Origin: Rhodanobacteraceae bacterium
Lineage (GTDB): Bacteria; Pseudomonadota; Gammaproteobacteria; Xanthomonadales; Rhodanobacteraceae
Direction of reading: 5' to 3'
Assembly: GCA_003142815.1 (NCBI GenBank)
Contig: PLNP01000053.1
Coordinates: 115,256-179,255, forward strand
Length of the DNA stretch: 64,000 nucleotides
The notes below the pieces were generated by a model. It was not told the DNA's origin. It did not search any database and saw only the letters and a program-made list of their open reading frames with translations. Positions 41,170 through 51,499 of this stretch are shown piece by piece. A program made the translations under genes and the position numbers. Each line of letters starts with the position of its first letter. The stretch's first letter is position 1.

Positions 41170-41703
41170 TCAATGCGCCAACGCCTGTTCCAGTCGTGCC
41201 AGCCGCCCACGCACCGAGCCGTCGATGACCACGTCACCGGCATCGATGACGGCGCCGCCGAGCACGCTGGCGTCGACCGTTTGTTCGATCTCAATGTCGC
41301 GGCCGAAGCGGCGCTTCAGCGCACCCTTGAGCTTCGCGGTCTCGGCGGCGTCGATCGGCGTGGCCGAGCGCACGTTCACCTTGAGCACGCGCTCGGCCTC
41401 GTCCTTGAGCTCCTCGAATAGCGCGCCGATTTCCGGCAGCACCGGCAGGCGGCCATTCTCGGCGAGCACGCGCACGAAGCTGGCAAACGGCGAGTCGGCG
41501 GCTTCACCTTCCGGCAGAACCAGCGCAACGAGGTCGTTCTCGGCAACGCGTGGATCGCCGAATAGGCTGGCCACGCGCGGATCGGCCGCCATCTGCGCCG
41601 CGAACGCGAGCTTGCCGGCCCAGTCGCCGAGCGCGTTGTGCGAACGCGCCAGCTCGAAAGCGGCGCGTGCGTAGGGACGGGCGAAGGTGAGTGCGTTCGA
41701 CAT
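41170..41703 (-). CDS. atpH: ATP synthase delta subunit
   Basis: 177 residues of the OSCP/delta family, which ties the F1 head to the peripheral stalk. MSNALTFARPYARAAFELAR is the typical start, and the C-terminal VDASVLGGAVIDAGDVVIDG followed by SVRGRLARLEQALAH is the conserved end. It is 3 nt from atpF and probably coupled to it. The gap after it holds the longest heptamer array. Confidence 0.97.
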   Translation of the reverse strand: MSNALTFARPYARAAFELARSHNALGDWAGKLAFAAQMAADPRVASLFGDPRVAENDLVALVLPEGEAADSPFASFVRVLAENGRLPVLPEIGALFEELKDEAERVLKVNVRSATPIDAAETAKLKGALKRRFGRDIEIEQTVDASVLGGAVIDAGDVVIDGSVRGRLARLEQALAH

Positions 41704-41706
41704 CGG

Positions 41707-42177
41707 TCAGATCTCGGTGACCAGTTGATCGATCAACGCCTTGTGCGCGTTCGCATCGATCTCGCGGTTGAGGATCTTCGAAGCGCCCGCGAGCGCAAGC
41801 GCCGCGACCTTGCCGCGCAATTCCTCGCGCGCGCGGTGCGCCATGCTCTCGATCTCGGCGGCGGCGATCGCCTTCTGCTTGGTGGCCTCGACGACCGCGT
41901 CCAGACGCGCCTTGTCGACGATCTCGCTGGCCTGGTTGTGCGCCTTGTCGATGATTGTGGCCGCTTCGGTGCGCGCCTTGCGGATCTCGTCGGCAACGCG
42001 CGCGTCGGCATCGGCGAGCTCCTTGCGCGCCTTCTCCGCCTGCGACAAGCCTTCGGCGATCTTGTTCTGGCGATCCTCGATGGCCGCGATGATATGCGGC
42101 CAGCCGAATTTCATGACCACGAGAACCACGGCGAAGAACGCCAGGCCCTGGATGACCAGGGTAATGTTGGGAATCAT
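41707..42177 (-). CDS. atpF: ATP synthase b subunit
   Basis: 156 residues: an N-terminal membrane helix (LVIQGLAFFAVVLVVMKFGW) then a long Ala/Glu/Arg-rich helix that dimerises as the peripheral stalk. Length and the PHIIAAIEDRQNKIAEGL segment are family-typical. It lies 61 nt downstream of atpE. Confidence 0.97.
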   Translation of the reverse strand: MIPNITLVIQGLAFFAVVLVVMKFGWPHIIAAIEDRQNKIAEGLSQAEKARKELADADARVADEIRKARTEAATIIDKAHNQASEIVDKARLDAVVEATKQKAIAAAEIESMAHRAREELRGKVAALALAGASKILNREIDANAHKALIDQLVTEI

Positions 42178-42238
42178 TGCATTGCTCCTGCGTGGCGACG
42201 GCTAGTACTAAGGGCCGTCGCACGGTCGCTGCGGGTTG

Positions 42239-43820
<1,582 letters not shown>

Positions 43821-44102
43821 GCGGAACTCCCGGGTAAGGGGAGGCTCGGCTGCGGAGCGCATCTCCCGCGGCGGCCCCGCCTCTCCAACGGCCGCACAGT
43901 TTATCAATGGCTGCGGGGTGGCCGCAATCCAAACCGCAGCCTGTGACCACGTTTCACCGCTACGTTCGCGCGCCCGTGCGTTCACTGAACCGTTCCCAGG
44001 CAGGAGCGGCGCGGATCTGGACCGAGGCGGCCGGCGCGGCGCGGCATCTCGCAGCATATTGTCGCAGCCTCCGCCGGACTTTGCGCGGGCGAAATCAGGG
44101 CC

Positions 44103-44130
44103 AAAAAAAAGGCCGGACTTTCGTCCAGCC
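44103..44130 (-). terminator. Rho-independent terminator of the phasin gene
   Basis: On the minus strand GGCTGGAC, loop GAAA, GTCCGGCC (44111-44118 pairing with 44123-44130, one G-T wobble), followed by eight T (44103-44110). It lies 65 nt after the phasin stop and upstream of atpI, insulating the atp operon. Confidence 0.9.
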
Positions 44131-44194
44131 TCGAAATAAGCGCAGTCGCGATAGGGGAGATCGTGACCACGCCATTTTCTTGGGAAACTGAAGC

Positions 44195-44587
44195 TTAGCG
44201 GGCGCCGGCAGCCTTCTTGGCCGCATTGACCTGCTTGGTGATCGTCTCGTTGGTGCTCTCGAACGAGCCCTTGGCGAGCGAACCGATCGCTTCGGTGGTC
44301 TTTGCCGACACGCCGGCCACTTCCTGGCCATTCGCGTACAGCTTCTCGGCGTTTTCCTTGGCCAGCTGCACGCCCTTCGGCCAGATCGCCTTGACGCCTT
44401 CGAAATCACGCACTTCGGCGGCTTCGGACCAGAAATCGACCGACGCCTTGACGTGGTCTTCGAACGCCTTCAGGTTGAGCTCGGTGATGCGCTCCAAGCC
44501 CGCCAAGGCGAGGCCCTGGGCCTTGACGAACGCATCGACATAACCCTTGCCGAGCGCCAGGGACGGGGTATTGATCTGCTCGAACAT
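44195..44587 (-). CDS. Phasin family protein
   Basis: 130 residues, mostly amphipathic helix. MFEQINTPSLALGKGYVDAF and GLERITELNLKAFEDHVKAS are phasin-like; the C-terminus is Ala/Lys-rich (NAAKKAAGAR). Phasins coat polyhydroxyalkanoate granules, but similar proteins occur in strains without PHA. No PHA synthase or depolymerase is in the window. A perfect TGTTGCA/TGCAACA palindrome upstream may be an operator. Confidence 0.88.
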   Translation of the reverse strand: MFEQINTPSLALGKGYVDAFVKAQGLALAGLERITELNLKAFEDHVKASVDFWSEAAEVRDFEGVKAIWPKGVQLAKENAEKLYANGQEVAGVSAKTTEAIGSLAKGSFESTNETITKQVNAAKKAAGAR

Positions 44588-44639
44588 GATGATTGCCTCT
44601 GGGTGTTGGTGAGTGTGGAGCGCAGTCTAGCAAGGGTCG

Positions 44640-44654
44640 TGTTGCATTGCAACA
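44640..44654. promoter_or_regulatory. Palindrome upstream of phasin, possible PhaR-type operator
   Basis: TGTTGCATTGCAACA is a perfect 7+1+7 palindrome 53 nt upstream of the phasin ATG. Its TGC-N3-GCA core resembles sites described for the PHA-responsive repressor PhaR. It lies in an otherwise AT-rich stretch (44640-44720) that looks like a promoter. Confidence 0.45.
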
Positions 44655-44773
44655 TGTTTGAGTAGAAAACAGCCAGCCGCGTGCGGATGTAATTAAAATT
44701 TTGTTTATATTCAATCCATTGGGTGAAAAGACATTCTTGCGGCGCTGCAAGAAACGCGACGTCCAGGGATGCG

Positions 44774-45139
44774 TCACGCGTCTGCCAAGCCCTCATACGT
44801 GCACGTGGAAGTGCAGGTCTCATGGACGACGATGCGCGCCAGCAACGGCAGCCGCGGCTTGAGATGGGTCCAGACCCAGCACGCGAGATTCTCGCTGGTC
44901 GGATTGTCGAGACCGGGAATGTCGTTGAGATAGGTGTGGTCGAGTTGTTCGAGCAGTGGTGCGAACGCGGCCTTGATATCGGCAAAGTCCATGACCCAGC
45001 CGAGTTTCGGGTCGAGCGGCCCGCGCACATGCACCTCGATGTGGAATGAGTGTCCGTGCAGCCGCGCGCATTTGTGCCCGGGCGGCACCTGCGGCAGCCG
45101 GTGTGCGGCTTCGATGCGGAATGTTTTCGAGATATCCAT
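44774..45139 (-). CDS. queD: 6-carboxy-5,6,7,8-tetrahydropterin synthase
   Basis: Converts dihydroneopterin triphosphate to carboxytetrahydropterin in queuosine synthesis. 121 residues: zinc ligands H13, H28 and H30 (AAHRLP, LHGH), catalytic Cys24 (HKCARLHGH), and VMDFADIK and PTSENLACWVW blocks. ATG 45139 is chosen to give MDISKTFRIEAAH, matching homologues; an upstream start would add 14 non-conserved residues. No other queuosine gene is adjacent. Confidence 0.94.
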   Translation of the reverse strand: MDISKTFRIEAAHRLPQVPPGHKCARLHGHSFHIEVHVRGPLDPKLGWVMDFADIKAAFAPLLEQLDHTYLNDIPGLDNPTSENLACWVWTHLKPRLPLLARIVVHETCTSTCTYEGLADA

Positions 45140-45392
45140 TGAACCCATAATTTTAGCGCAACCCATCGCCACCCATGCCATTTGTCACGCGACGGGCCAC
45201 CTCGGCTTCCGACGAGAGCGGGCGCTACGTTCCTACGTGCGTGCGGCGGACGGGGTGCACGCATTGGCGCTCGCACAGAACGAACGCGCAACGCGCGTAT
45301 TGGTTGGCGCTGACATAGCGCACGCGGACATCGCTATACGACGGTGCCGCTGCCGGTACGGAAACGCCGCATCGTTGCGCAGCGGCCGAAGC

Positions 45393-46991
45393 CTACAACC
45401 CGAGCACGACAATCTTGCCGTTGACCTTCGCTGTCGGCCAGATCGGCGAGGTCATGCCGGCCGCGATTGCGACTTTCTGGCCAGCGCCGGTGTCGTAGGT
45501 GATCACGCCGCCGGCGATCGCGCCGCCGAGATCGGTCGACCAGAGCTTCCTGCCGCTGGTGGAATCGAATGCGTAGAACGTGCCGCCCATGTCGCCGAAG
45601 AACAGCAGCCCACCCGAGGTCGGGGTGATGCCGCCCATCAGCGGAAATGGCGCCTTGAACTGCCAATGACGCTTGCCGCTGTCGGCGTCGCTCGCGGTCA
45701 TCCAGCCGGCCCATTTCTTGGTATCGTCCTGCTTGCCGAAACCGTCCGGCGAGCCGCTCCACGGCAGACCCATCGGCGTGCTCGCGATCGTATTCGCCGG
45801 CGCCGCGCGCACGGTCGTGCACCAGTCGACTTCGCCGGTGAAGATCAGGTTGTCGGTGGGGTCGTAGGCCGGGCTGTTCCATTCCGCGCCGCCCTGCGTG
45901 CCCGGGCAGAAGCGCGTACCCTCCGGCGAGATCGGCGCGTCGATGTTGAACGTGCGCGTCATCGGCTTGTTGTACAGCACCTTGCCGCTGGCGAGATCGA
46001 TCATGTGCAGATAGCCGTCCTTCGGCGCGATCGCCATCAGCTTGCGCTCGGCCTTGCTGGTGAACAGCACCGGTGCGGTTGACGCATCCCAGTCGTGGAA
46101 GTCGCGCTTGACCAGCTGGAAGTGGCGCTGGTACGCACCGGTCCTTGCATCGAGCACGACGATCGAACTGGTGAACAGGTTGTCGCCCTCGCGATGCTGC
46201 TTCGCGAAGTCCGGTGCGGGATTGCCGCCAGGGACATACAGAAGGCCGTTCACGGGGTCCAGCGTGTACGAGGCCCAAGTCGCGCCGCCGGTGATCGGGA
46301 AGCCGTCCGCTGTCTTCCAGGACGCCGCTGCTTCCGCGGCCGTGTCCGCCGCTTGCGGGCCGCGCGAGAAATCGCCGTCACCCTTCGGCACCAGGTAGAA
46401 CTCCCAGATGATGTGGCCGTCCTTCGCGTCGAGGGCATACATGCGGCCCTTGACGCCCTTGTTGTCGCCGCCCGCGTTGCCGACGAAGACGAGGCCGTTC
46501 CACGCGATCGGCGCGGCTGGCACCGACTCGCCCTTGGCCGCGTCGGCGATGGTGGTCGCCCACAGGCGCTTGCCGGACTTCGCGTCGTAGGCGAGCACGC
46601 GCCCGTCCGCGGTGCCACGGAACACGCGACCGCCCTGCCACGCGAGGCCGCGGTTCACCTTCAGCATGCCACTCGCGAAGTCCTCGTGTGCGCGCCAGTT
46701 TTCCTTGCAGGTGTCCGGGTCGATCGAGAACGTGTCGTGTTCGGTCGTCGCGAACAGCGCGCCATCGACTTGGACCAGGCCGGCCTGGAAGCCGGTCTGC
46801 TCGCCGGTGTCGTAGGTGCACAGCACCTTGAGGTCCTTCACGTTCTTCGTGTTGATCGTATCGAGCGGCGCGTAGCGCTCGGAGGTCAGCGTGCGGTTGT
46901 AGCTCGGCCAGTCCTTGCCGTCGGCGGCGCTCGCCGAGGGCAGGCCGCAGGCGGCGACGATTGCGGTGACGAGCAAGGCATGGCGCGGCAT
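45393..46991 (-). CDS. PQQ-binding quinoprotein dehydrogenase-like protein
   Basis: 532 residues with a signal peptide (MPRHALLVTAIVAACGLPSA) and an eight-bladed propeller of PQQ-dependent alcohol dehydrogenase type. Blade motifs recur: WPSYNRTLTSERYAPL, RVLAYDAKSGKRLWATTIAD, RDFHDWDASTAPVLF (the Asp region near PQQ) and FYAFDSTSGRKLWSTDLGG. There is no C-terminal cytochrome domain, so electrons would need a separate acceptor. The substrate is unknown and no pqq synthesis genes are nearby. Confidence 0.87.
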   Translation of the reverse strand: MPRHALLVTAIVAACGLPSASAADGKDWPSYNRTLTSERYAPLDTINTKNVKDLKVLCTYDTGEQTGFQAGLVQVDGALFATTEHDTFSIDPDTCKENWRAHEDFASGMLKVNRGLAWQGGRVFRGTADGRVLAYDAKSGKRLWATTIADAAKGESVPAAPIAWNGLVFVGNAGGDNKGVKGRMYALDAKDGHIIWEFYLVPKGDGDFSRGPQAADTAAEAAASWKTADGFPITGGATWASYTLDPVNGLLYVPGGNPAPDFAKQHREGDNLFTSSIVVLDARTGAYQRHFQLVKRDFHDWDASTAPVLFTSKAERKLMAIAPKDGYLHMIDLASGKVLYNKPMTRTFNIDAPISPEGTRFCPGTQGGAEWNSPAYDPTDNLIFTGEVDWCTTVRAAPANTIASTPMGLPWSGSPDGFGKQDDTKKWAGWMTASDADSGKRHWQFKAPFPLMGGITPTSGGLLFFGDMGGTFYAFDSTSGRKLWSTDLGGAIAGGVITYDTGAGQKVAIAAGMTSPIWPTAKVNGKIVVLGL

Positions 46992-47213
46992 GACAGTCTC
47001 CTCGAAGGTGGGCGATGGCGGTCGCGTGGCGCAGCGCGCGCCGCCGATGCGATCTTACTCGCGGCGCTCTCGAAGTTGATGTCGGTCGTTCGTTCGGGCG
47101 GCGCGGAAAAACGCTTCCGTCTGCTGCGTCGACCAGGAGAAGGCCGGGAAGGAATGCGGCGCAGCGGGCGCGCGACTACGCCCTCAATGCCGAGTGGACC
47201 GTGCTTCCCGCGA

Positions 47214-47952
47214 TCACGCGGCCGAAAGCGCGTACGGACCACCACATTCGAGCGCGCGTTGGTACGCCGCTCGCGCGTGGATGCGATCGAGCCAGGCGCG
47301 AAGCCGCGGTCGGCCTGGGTCCAGACCGCCGCGTGCGGCAGCGGCCTCGATCGGCAAGCTCATCTGGATATCGACCGCGCTGAACCCGTGGCCGACGAAC
47401 CAGGCATTTTTCGCCAGCTCGGCTTCCATGTAATCGAGGTGCAGCTTAAACGGGGGCGCGATGAAAGCGCGCGTCACCTTGTTTGCGATCGCCTTCGCGA
47501 CCGGCTTCACGAAGAACGGCGCCTTCGCATCCGCGACGCGCGCGAACACGAGCTTGCAGCAGTAGGCGAGCGGGCATCCGGTGCACGCGTCCGCGACGCG
47601 CGCGAACACGAGCTTGAGCAGCAGCGGCGGCATCGCCGAGCCTTCCGGGTGGTGCAGCCAGTACGTGTAGCGCAGGCGCTCGGGCGTTCCCGGTGGTGGC
47701 GCGAGACGTCCTTCGCCGTAGCGATCGGCGAGATACTCGACGATCGCGCCGGATTCGGCGAGCACGAGGTCGCCATCGGTCACCACCGGCGATTTCCCGA
47801 GCGGATGCACGCGGCGCAGCGACTCCGGCGCGAGCAGCGTTTCCGGATCGCGCTGGTAGCGCACGATCTCGTACGGCACGCCGAGTTCCGCGAGCAGCCA
47901 GAGCACGCGCTGCGAGCGCGAATTGTTCAGGGGGGTGGACGACGAGAGTCAT
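47214..47952 (-). CDS. Glutathione S-transferase, N-terminus out of frame
   Basis: The long frame (from 47906) covers most of a soluble GST: GKSPVVTDGDLVLAESGAIV is the glutathione-binding block. The natural start, ATG 47952 (MTLVVH), is one frame away because of a run of six G (47930-47935); five would restore MTLVVHPLNNSRSQRVLWLL, a good GST N-terminus with the Ser. Inside, KLVFARVADA occurs twice exactly 20 codons apart (47527-47556 and 47587-47616 are near-identical), inserting CTGCPLAYCC between the copies. It may be a pseudogene, phase-variable, or a homopolymer error. Confidence 0.75.
47527..47616. repeat. 30-bp direct repeat inside the GST gene
   Basis: Copies 47527-47556 and 47587-47616 differ at one base (GCATCC against GCGTCC) and start 60 bp apart, so the reading frame is kept and 20 residues are added. 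Confidence 0.85.
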
Positions 47953-47964
47953 CAGGGCTCCTGG

Positions 47965-47988
47965 TTGATCCGGCACTCAGGGTTTGAG
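47965..47988. repeat. Copy of the TTGATCCGGCACTCAG repeat
   Basis: TTGATCCGGCACTCAGGGTT matches 9392-9411 with one difference and the inverted copy at 18229-18257. It encodes part of the tail of the dinB remnant read on the minus strand. Confidence 0.6.
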
Positions 47989-47989
47989 T

Positions 47990-48248
47990 CCCTTCCACTT
48001 TCCCTCCCCGGTGTGTCGTCCGGGTCGAAGAAGTTCGCGAGGCCGACGCCGACGGTACAGGGTCGCCTCCGGCAGGCCCACGTGGTCGCGCAGGCCGAGC
48101 GCGATCGCGGTCAGCTCGTCGACCGAATGCGGCGCGGTGTCGGGCGTGCGGCTGCGGGTCAGGATAGGCGCCCGCGCAGGGACGAATCGTCGCGTTGTTC
48201 CACCGACGCGTAGAACGCATCCATGTCGACGTGGATGATCTTGCGCAT
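47990..48248 (-). pseudogene. dinB: DNA polymerase IV remnant with large internal deletion
   Basis: Starts MRKIIHVDMDAFYASVEQRD at 48248, the exact DinB N-terminus with the first catalytic Asp, then jumps after about 28 residues to C-terminal little-finger sequence: APHSVDELTAIALGLRDHVG, LPEATLYR, and one frame over VGVGLANFFDPDDTPGRE. The palm and most of the finger and thumb domains are missing. It is plainly dead. Full DinB has about 350 residues. Confidence 0.8.
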
Positions 48249-48339
48249 CGCGCAGCGTATCTGGCAAACGGGAGCGGCGATGCTGCTACCGAGGCGGCGT
48301 TCGCCGCGCGGGCCGCTTTGGTGTACAAGCGCAAGCACC

Positions 48340-48834
48340 ATGAGTCGAGCCTTTGTCAAGGAATCGGATCGCGCGGATGAGCTCCCCGAGATTCCGATCA
48401 GCGCCCATCCGAACCACGTCACCCCGCGCGGACTGGCACTGTTGCGCGAGCGTCTGGCGGCGTTGCATGCCGAGCGTTCGGACTTGAACCAGGAAGGCGC
48501 GGTCGCTGCCGACAACGCCAGGTTGCGCCATGTCGAACGCGAGTTGCGTTGGCTCGACGCGCGCCTTTCCAGTGCGACATTGGTCGAGCCGTCACGCCAG
48601 CCACAGGATCGCGTCGCGTTCGGCGCCACCGTCCGCGTCGTCGACGCGGATGGCAACGAGTCGAGCTATCGCATCGTCGGCGAGGACGAGGCCGATGCCG
48701 AGCGCGGCGAAGTGAGCTGGATCTCACCGCTCGCGCAGGCGCTGCTCGGCGCGCGCGTCGGCGACGAGGTTCTGTGGCGTCGCCCGCTCGGCGATACCCG
48801 TATCGAGGTGCTCGCGATCCGCTACGACGCATAG
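48340..48834 (+). CDS. greB: Transcription elongation factor GreB
   Basis: Rescues backtracked RNA polymerase by stimulating cleavage of the transcript. 164 residues: MSRAFVKESDRADELPEIPI is the GreB-type start. The coiled-coil follows (LRERLAALHAERSDLNQEGA, then ELRWLDARLSSATLV), then the FKBP-like C-terminal domain (GATVRVVDADGNESSYRIVG, WISPLAQALLGARVGDEV). No strong ribosome site is seen; the ATG at 48340 is supported by homology. Confidence 0.9.
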   Translation: MSRAFVKESDRADELPEIPISAHPNHVTPRGLALLRERLAALHAERSDLNQEGAVAADNARLRHVERELRWLDARLSSATLVEPSRQPQDRVAFGATVRVVDADGNESSYRIVGEDEADAERGEVSWISPLAQALLGARVGDEVLWRRPLGDTRIEVLAIRYDA

Positions 48835-48968
48835 GCGCGGCACTTGCCGGCGGTGCTCGGTCGCGGCCAGTTTCCAATGCGCCTTTTTCCTACGTCGTGA
48901 CGCGTCGATTGGCGCTCGTGCGTGGTCCCGATCGCGGCGACCATGCAGACATGCAACGGGAGCACGTC

Positions 48969-49574
48969 ATGAACGCATTCACTCATCATCGGGTCGGGAC
49001 AACTCGCCTTGGCGGCGTTGTCGCTCTGCTGTTGATCGTCGCCGGCGCGACTGCTGCGCACGCGGAGTCGGTTTACAAATGCCGCGATGCGGCAGGTCAC
49101 GTCGCTTATCAGGACCGCGCCTGCGCAAACCCGGCGCAGGAAACGCGGATCGAGATCGCGCCCGCACCACCGCCTGCGGCATCGCCCGACTATGCCGTCG
49201 CGTCGGATGCGCGGTCAGCGCAGCGGCACGCGGGCGCGCAGTACGCTGTCACGCGGCGTGGTCACGAAGGCGCCGTGTCGTACGAATGTCGCACCGAGGA
49301 TGGCGAGGTGTTCTACAAGCATTCGGGCTGTCCGAAATCGATACCCGCCGCGGCCGCGCACGAGCGCGGTCGGCATGGCGCCGCCGCTCGCGGCGCGAGC
49401 GCCCGCGGATCCGCGATGCGCTCGACGGCCGTGTCGGCGCGGCCGCTGGCGCGCTCGGAAGCCTGCAAACGGCTCATTGGGGCCGGCTCGATCGGCCGCG
49501 CCGGCCACGAGCACGACGACGTCGTCTCGACTTACGATCGCAATGCCGGGCGCGATCCGTGCCGGCATTCCTGA
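48969..49574 (+). CDS. DUF4124 domain secreted protein
   Basis: 201 residues with a signal peptide (up to AHAES) and two DUF4124-like modules: SVYKCRDAAGHVAYQDRACA and SYECRTEDGEVFYKHSGCPK, each with a Cys pair suited to a disulfide. The rest is Ala/Arg-rich with a short Cys-containing C-terminal segment (EACKRLIGAG, GRDPCRHS). DUF4124 is common in periplasmic proteins of this order; the role is unknown. GGGAGC precedes ATG 48969. Confidence 0.8.
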   Translation: MNAFTHHRVGTTRLGGVVALLLIVAGATAAHAESVYKCRDAAGHVAYQDRACANPAQETRIEIAPAPPPAASPDYAVASDARSAQRHAGAQYAVTRRGHEGAVSYECRTEDGEVFYKHSGCPKSIPAAAAHERGRHGAAARGASARGSAMRSTAVSARPLARSEACKRLIGAGSIGRAGHEHDDVVSTYDRNAGRDPCRHS

Positions 49575-49647
49575 TCGGCCGCGTGCGATCTTGCCGGAAA
49601 CCCGCCGCTGCGCGGTACGATGGCGCGAACCATCCCTGGGCGTCGCG

Positions 49648-50364
49648 ATGCGAGTCAAGAATCCAATAGTTGTGCTGATCCTGCTGCTCGCGGCGGTTGC
49701 GCTGAGTGCCTGCTCCGACTCGCCCGCGCCGTCGCCATCCGCGTCAGGGGCGCCCGTTGCGGATGCGCAATTGATCACGGCGCTGAACCTGTATCGCAAG
49801 CTCCAGCAGGGCAAATCCTGGGAGCTGGCCGCGCCCGTCGGTCAGGATATCGTCGCGACGTATCCAGGCAGCACGGCGGCGAAGGAAGTCCAGGGAACGC
49901 TGTCCGATACGACCGCAAAGGCGGCCGCGGTCGCGACACACCGGCGTCTGCAGGGGTTGTGGCTGTATCAGTCCGGCAAGGAATCGGGCGGCAACCAGAG
50001 CACCGCGTCGATCTACAGTAACGACGCTGTTGCAGCCGACCGCGTGCGTCTGATTTTGCGTCGCCATTCGGCATGGGGACAGAGCGCTTATCTGTTCGGC
50101 GGTGGCAAAGGATTCGAGTGCCGCGGCACCTGCAGCCTAAAAGTGCGTTTCGACGAGCAACCCGCGCAGCGTATCAAGGCATATCTACCGCCGACCGGTG
50201 AACCGGCGATGTTTATCAGCGGCGACAAGGTGTTCATCGCAAAGCTCGAGCACGCGCAAAAAACAAGCATCGACGTGGCCGAGAAGGCGCGTGGCGCGCG
50301 CACGTTGGTGTTCGAAGTCGGCGGTTACGATGCGGCCAGATTCTTGTTGCTGCCGAAAAAATAG
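49648..50364 (+). CDS. Putative lipoprotein of unknown function
   Basis: 238 residues with a lipobox (ALSAC, Cys22) after MRVKNPIVVLILLLAAVALS. Residues 40-85 are helical and the C-terminal half is beta-rich (RVRLILRRHSAWGQSAYLFG, then VFEVGGYDAARFLLLPKK). Two Cys (FECRGTCSL) could form a small disulfide loop. I do not recognise the family. It lies 73 nt downstream of the DUF4124 gene. Confidence 0.75.
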   Translation: MRVKNPIVVLILLLAAVALSACSDSPAPSPSASGAPVADAQLITALNLYRKLQQGKSWELAAPVGQDIVATYPGSTAAKEVQGTLSDTTAKAAAVATHRRLQGLWLYQSGKESGGNQSTASIYSNDAVAADRVRLILRRHSAWGQSAYLFGGGKGFECRGTCSLKVRFDEQPAQRIKAYLPPTGEPAMFISGDKVFIAKLEHAQKTSIDVAEKARGARTLVFEVGGYDAARFLLLPKK

Positions 50365-50414
50365 CATTGATCTTGGTGGCGCCGCACGAGGTCCGAACAG
50401 GCCCGCGTCAGCGG

Positions 50415-50633
50415 TCAGATAGCGTCCTGGTCATGCGCCTGCAGGGTGACGCCGCTGGCGACGATCTCATACTTTCGTGTTGCGACCACGCGCAACTCGC
50501 CACCATCGGCGAGGCAGACCTTCGCGAGCCGTTCGATATGCGCGTTGTCGTGGCTTGCCGGTTCCACGTAGACATGGACTTCGTAGTCTTTGCCGTCACT
50601 GCCACGCGCGTGGTAGAGATGCTTGAGAACCAT
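50415..50633 (-). CDS. Small hypothetical protein, 72 residues
   Basis: MVLKHLYHARGSDGKDYEVH, then an amphipathic stretch and EIVASGVTLQAHDQDAI. It looks like a compact beta-rich cytosolic protein; no known family is recognised. A GTG at 50642 is an alternative start. It is convergent with the lipoprotein gene and divergent from the peroxiredoxin gene. Confidence 0.65.
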   Translation of the reverse strand: MVLKHLYHARGSDGKDYEVHVYVEPASHDNAHIERLAKVCLADGGELRVVATRKYEIVASGVTLQAHDQDAI

Positions 50634-50835
50634 GTCGCCCACTTTGCCGTACTCCGGGCCGTGCCATCAGACACGCCAGTATGCCTGCTCGCGCCTGAAT
50701 GATTTTGCGGCGAACGCCGGTCCCTGACACGTGTGCGCCAGGAGCCAGTCGACCCAGGTCCGGCTGTCTCCTAGACTGCGTGCAGCTTCCCGTCAGGCCA
50801 GACGGCCGAAATACGACTCCAACGGAGATCTCCGC

Positions 50836-51390
50836 ATGAAACGCCTCCTCACCCTTCTCGCGCTCCTTCTCACCGTGGTCGCTGCGCCGACATTCGCGGC
50901 CGATGCCGCCGCAGCCGCCCCGACCGGTCCGGTGGTCGGCCAGACTGCGCCGGATTTTCACTTGCAGGACCAGAAAGGCGAGTGGCACACGCTTGCGCAG
51001 GAACGCGGCAAATGGACCGTTCTGTACTTCTACCCGAAGGATTTCACGCCCGGCTGCACGACCGAGGTTTGCACGTTCCGTGACGACATCATCGCGCTGC
51101 GCAAGGCGGGTGCGGACGTATTTGGAGTCAGCCTCGACGACGTCAAATCGCACGCAGAGTTCGCCGAGAAGTATCACGTGCCGTTCCGCCTGCTGTCGGA
51201 CGCCGATCAATCGGTCGCGAAGAATTACGGCGTGCTGACCTCAAAGCTCGGCATGAGCTACGCGCGTCGCGAGACCTTCCTGATCGATCCGCAAGGCGTC
51301 GTTGCGAAGCGCTACAAGAATGTCGATCCGAAGGAAAACTCCAAGCAAGTGCTCGCCGACCTCGCCGAGCTCAAGAAAGCGCAAGGCTGA
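50836..51390 (+). CDS. bcp: Peroxiredoxin, BCP type, exported
   Basis: Reduces hydroperoxides. 184 residues: a signal peptide (MKRLLTLLALLLTVVAAPTF to AADA) precedes a complete BCP domain with peroxidatic Cys74 and resolving Cys79 (FTPGCTTEVCTF), the five-residue spacing of atypical 2-Cys BCP. A periplasmic location is unusual for E. coli BCP but seen in this order; it may rely on the local Dsb proteins or thioredoxin-like donors for reduction. GGAGATC precedes ATG 50836. Confidence 0.93.
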   Translation: MKRLLTLLALLLTVVAAPTFAADAAAAAPTGPVVGQTAPDFHLQDQKGEWHTLAQERGKWTVLYFYPKDFTPGCTTEVCTFRDDIIALRKAGADVFGVSLDDVKSHAEFAEKYHVPFRLLSDADQSVAKNYGVLTSKLGMSYARRETFLIDPQGVVAKRYKNVDPKENSKQVLADLAELKKAQG

Positions 51391-51499
51391 TGGCGGCCGA
51401 TGGGCGGAACGCATTGCCAGCGCAGGGCCGGGCAAAAATCGCTCGGCCGTGGGCACGCGCCATGCCGCGATTGGCGAAATCCGCGGTTTGAATCCAGCG

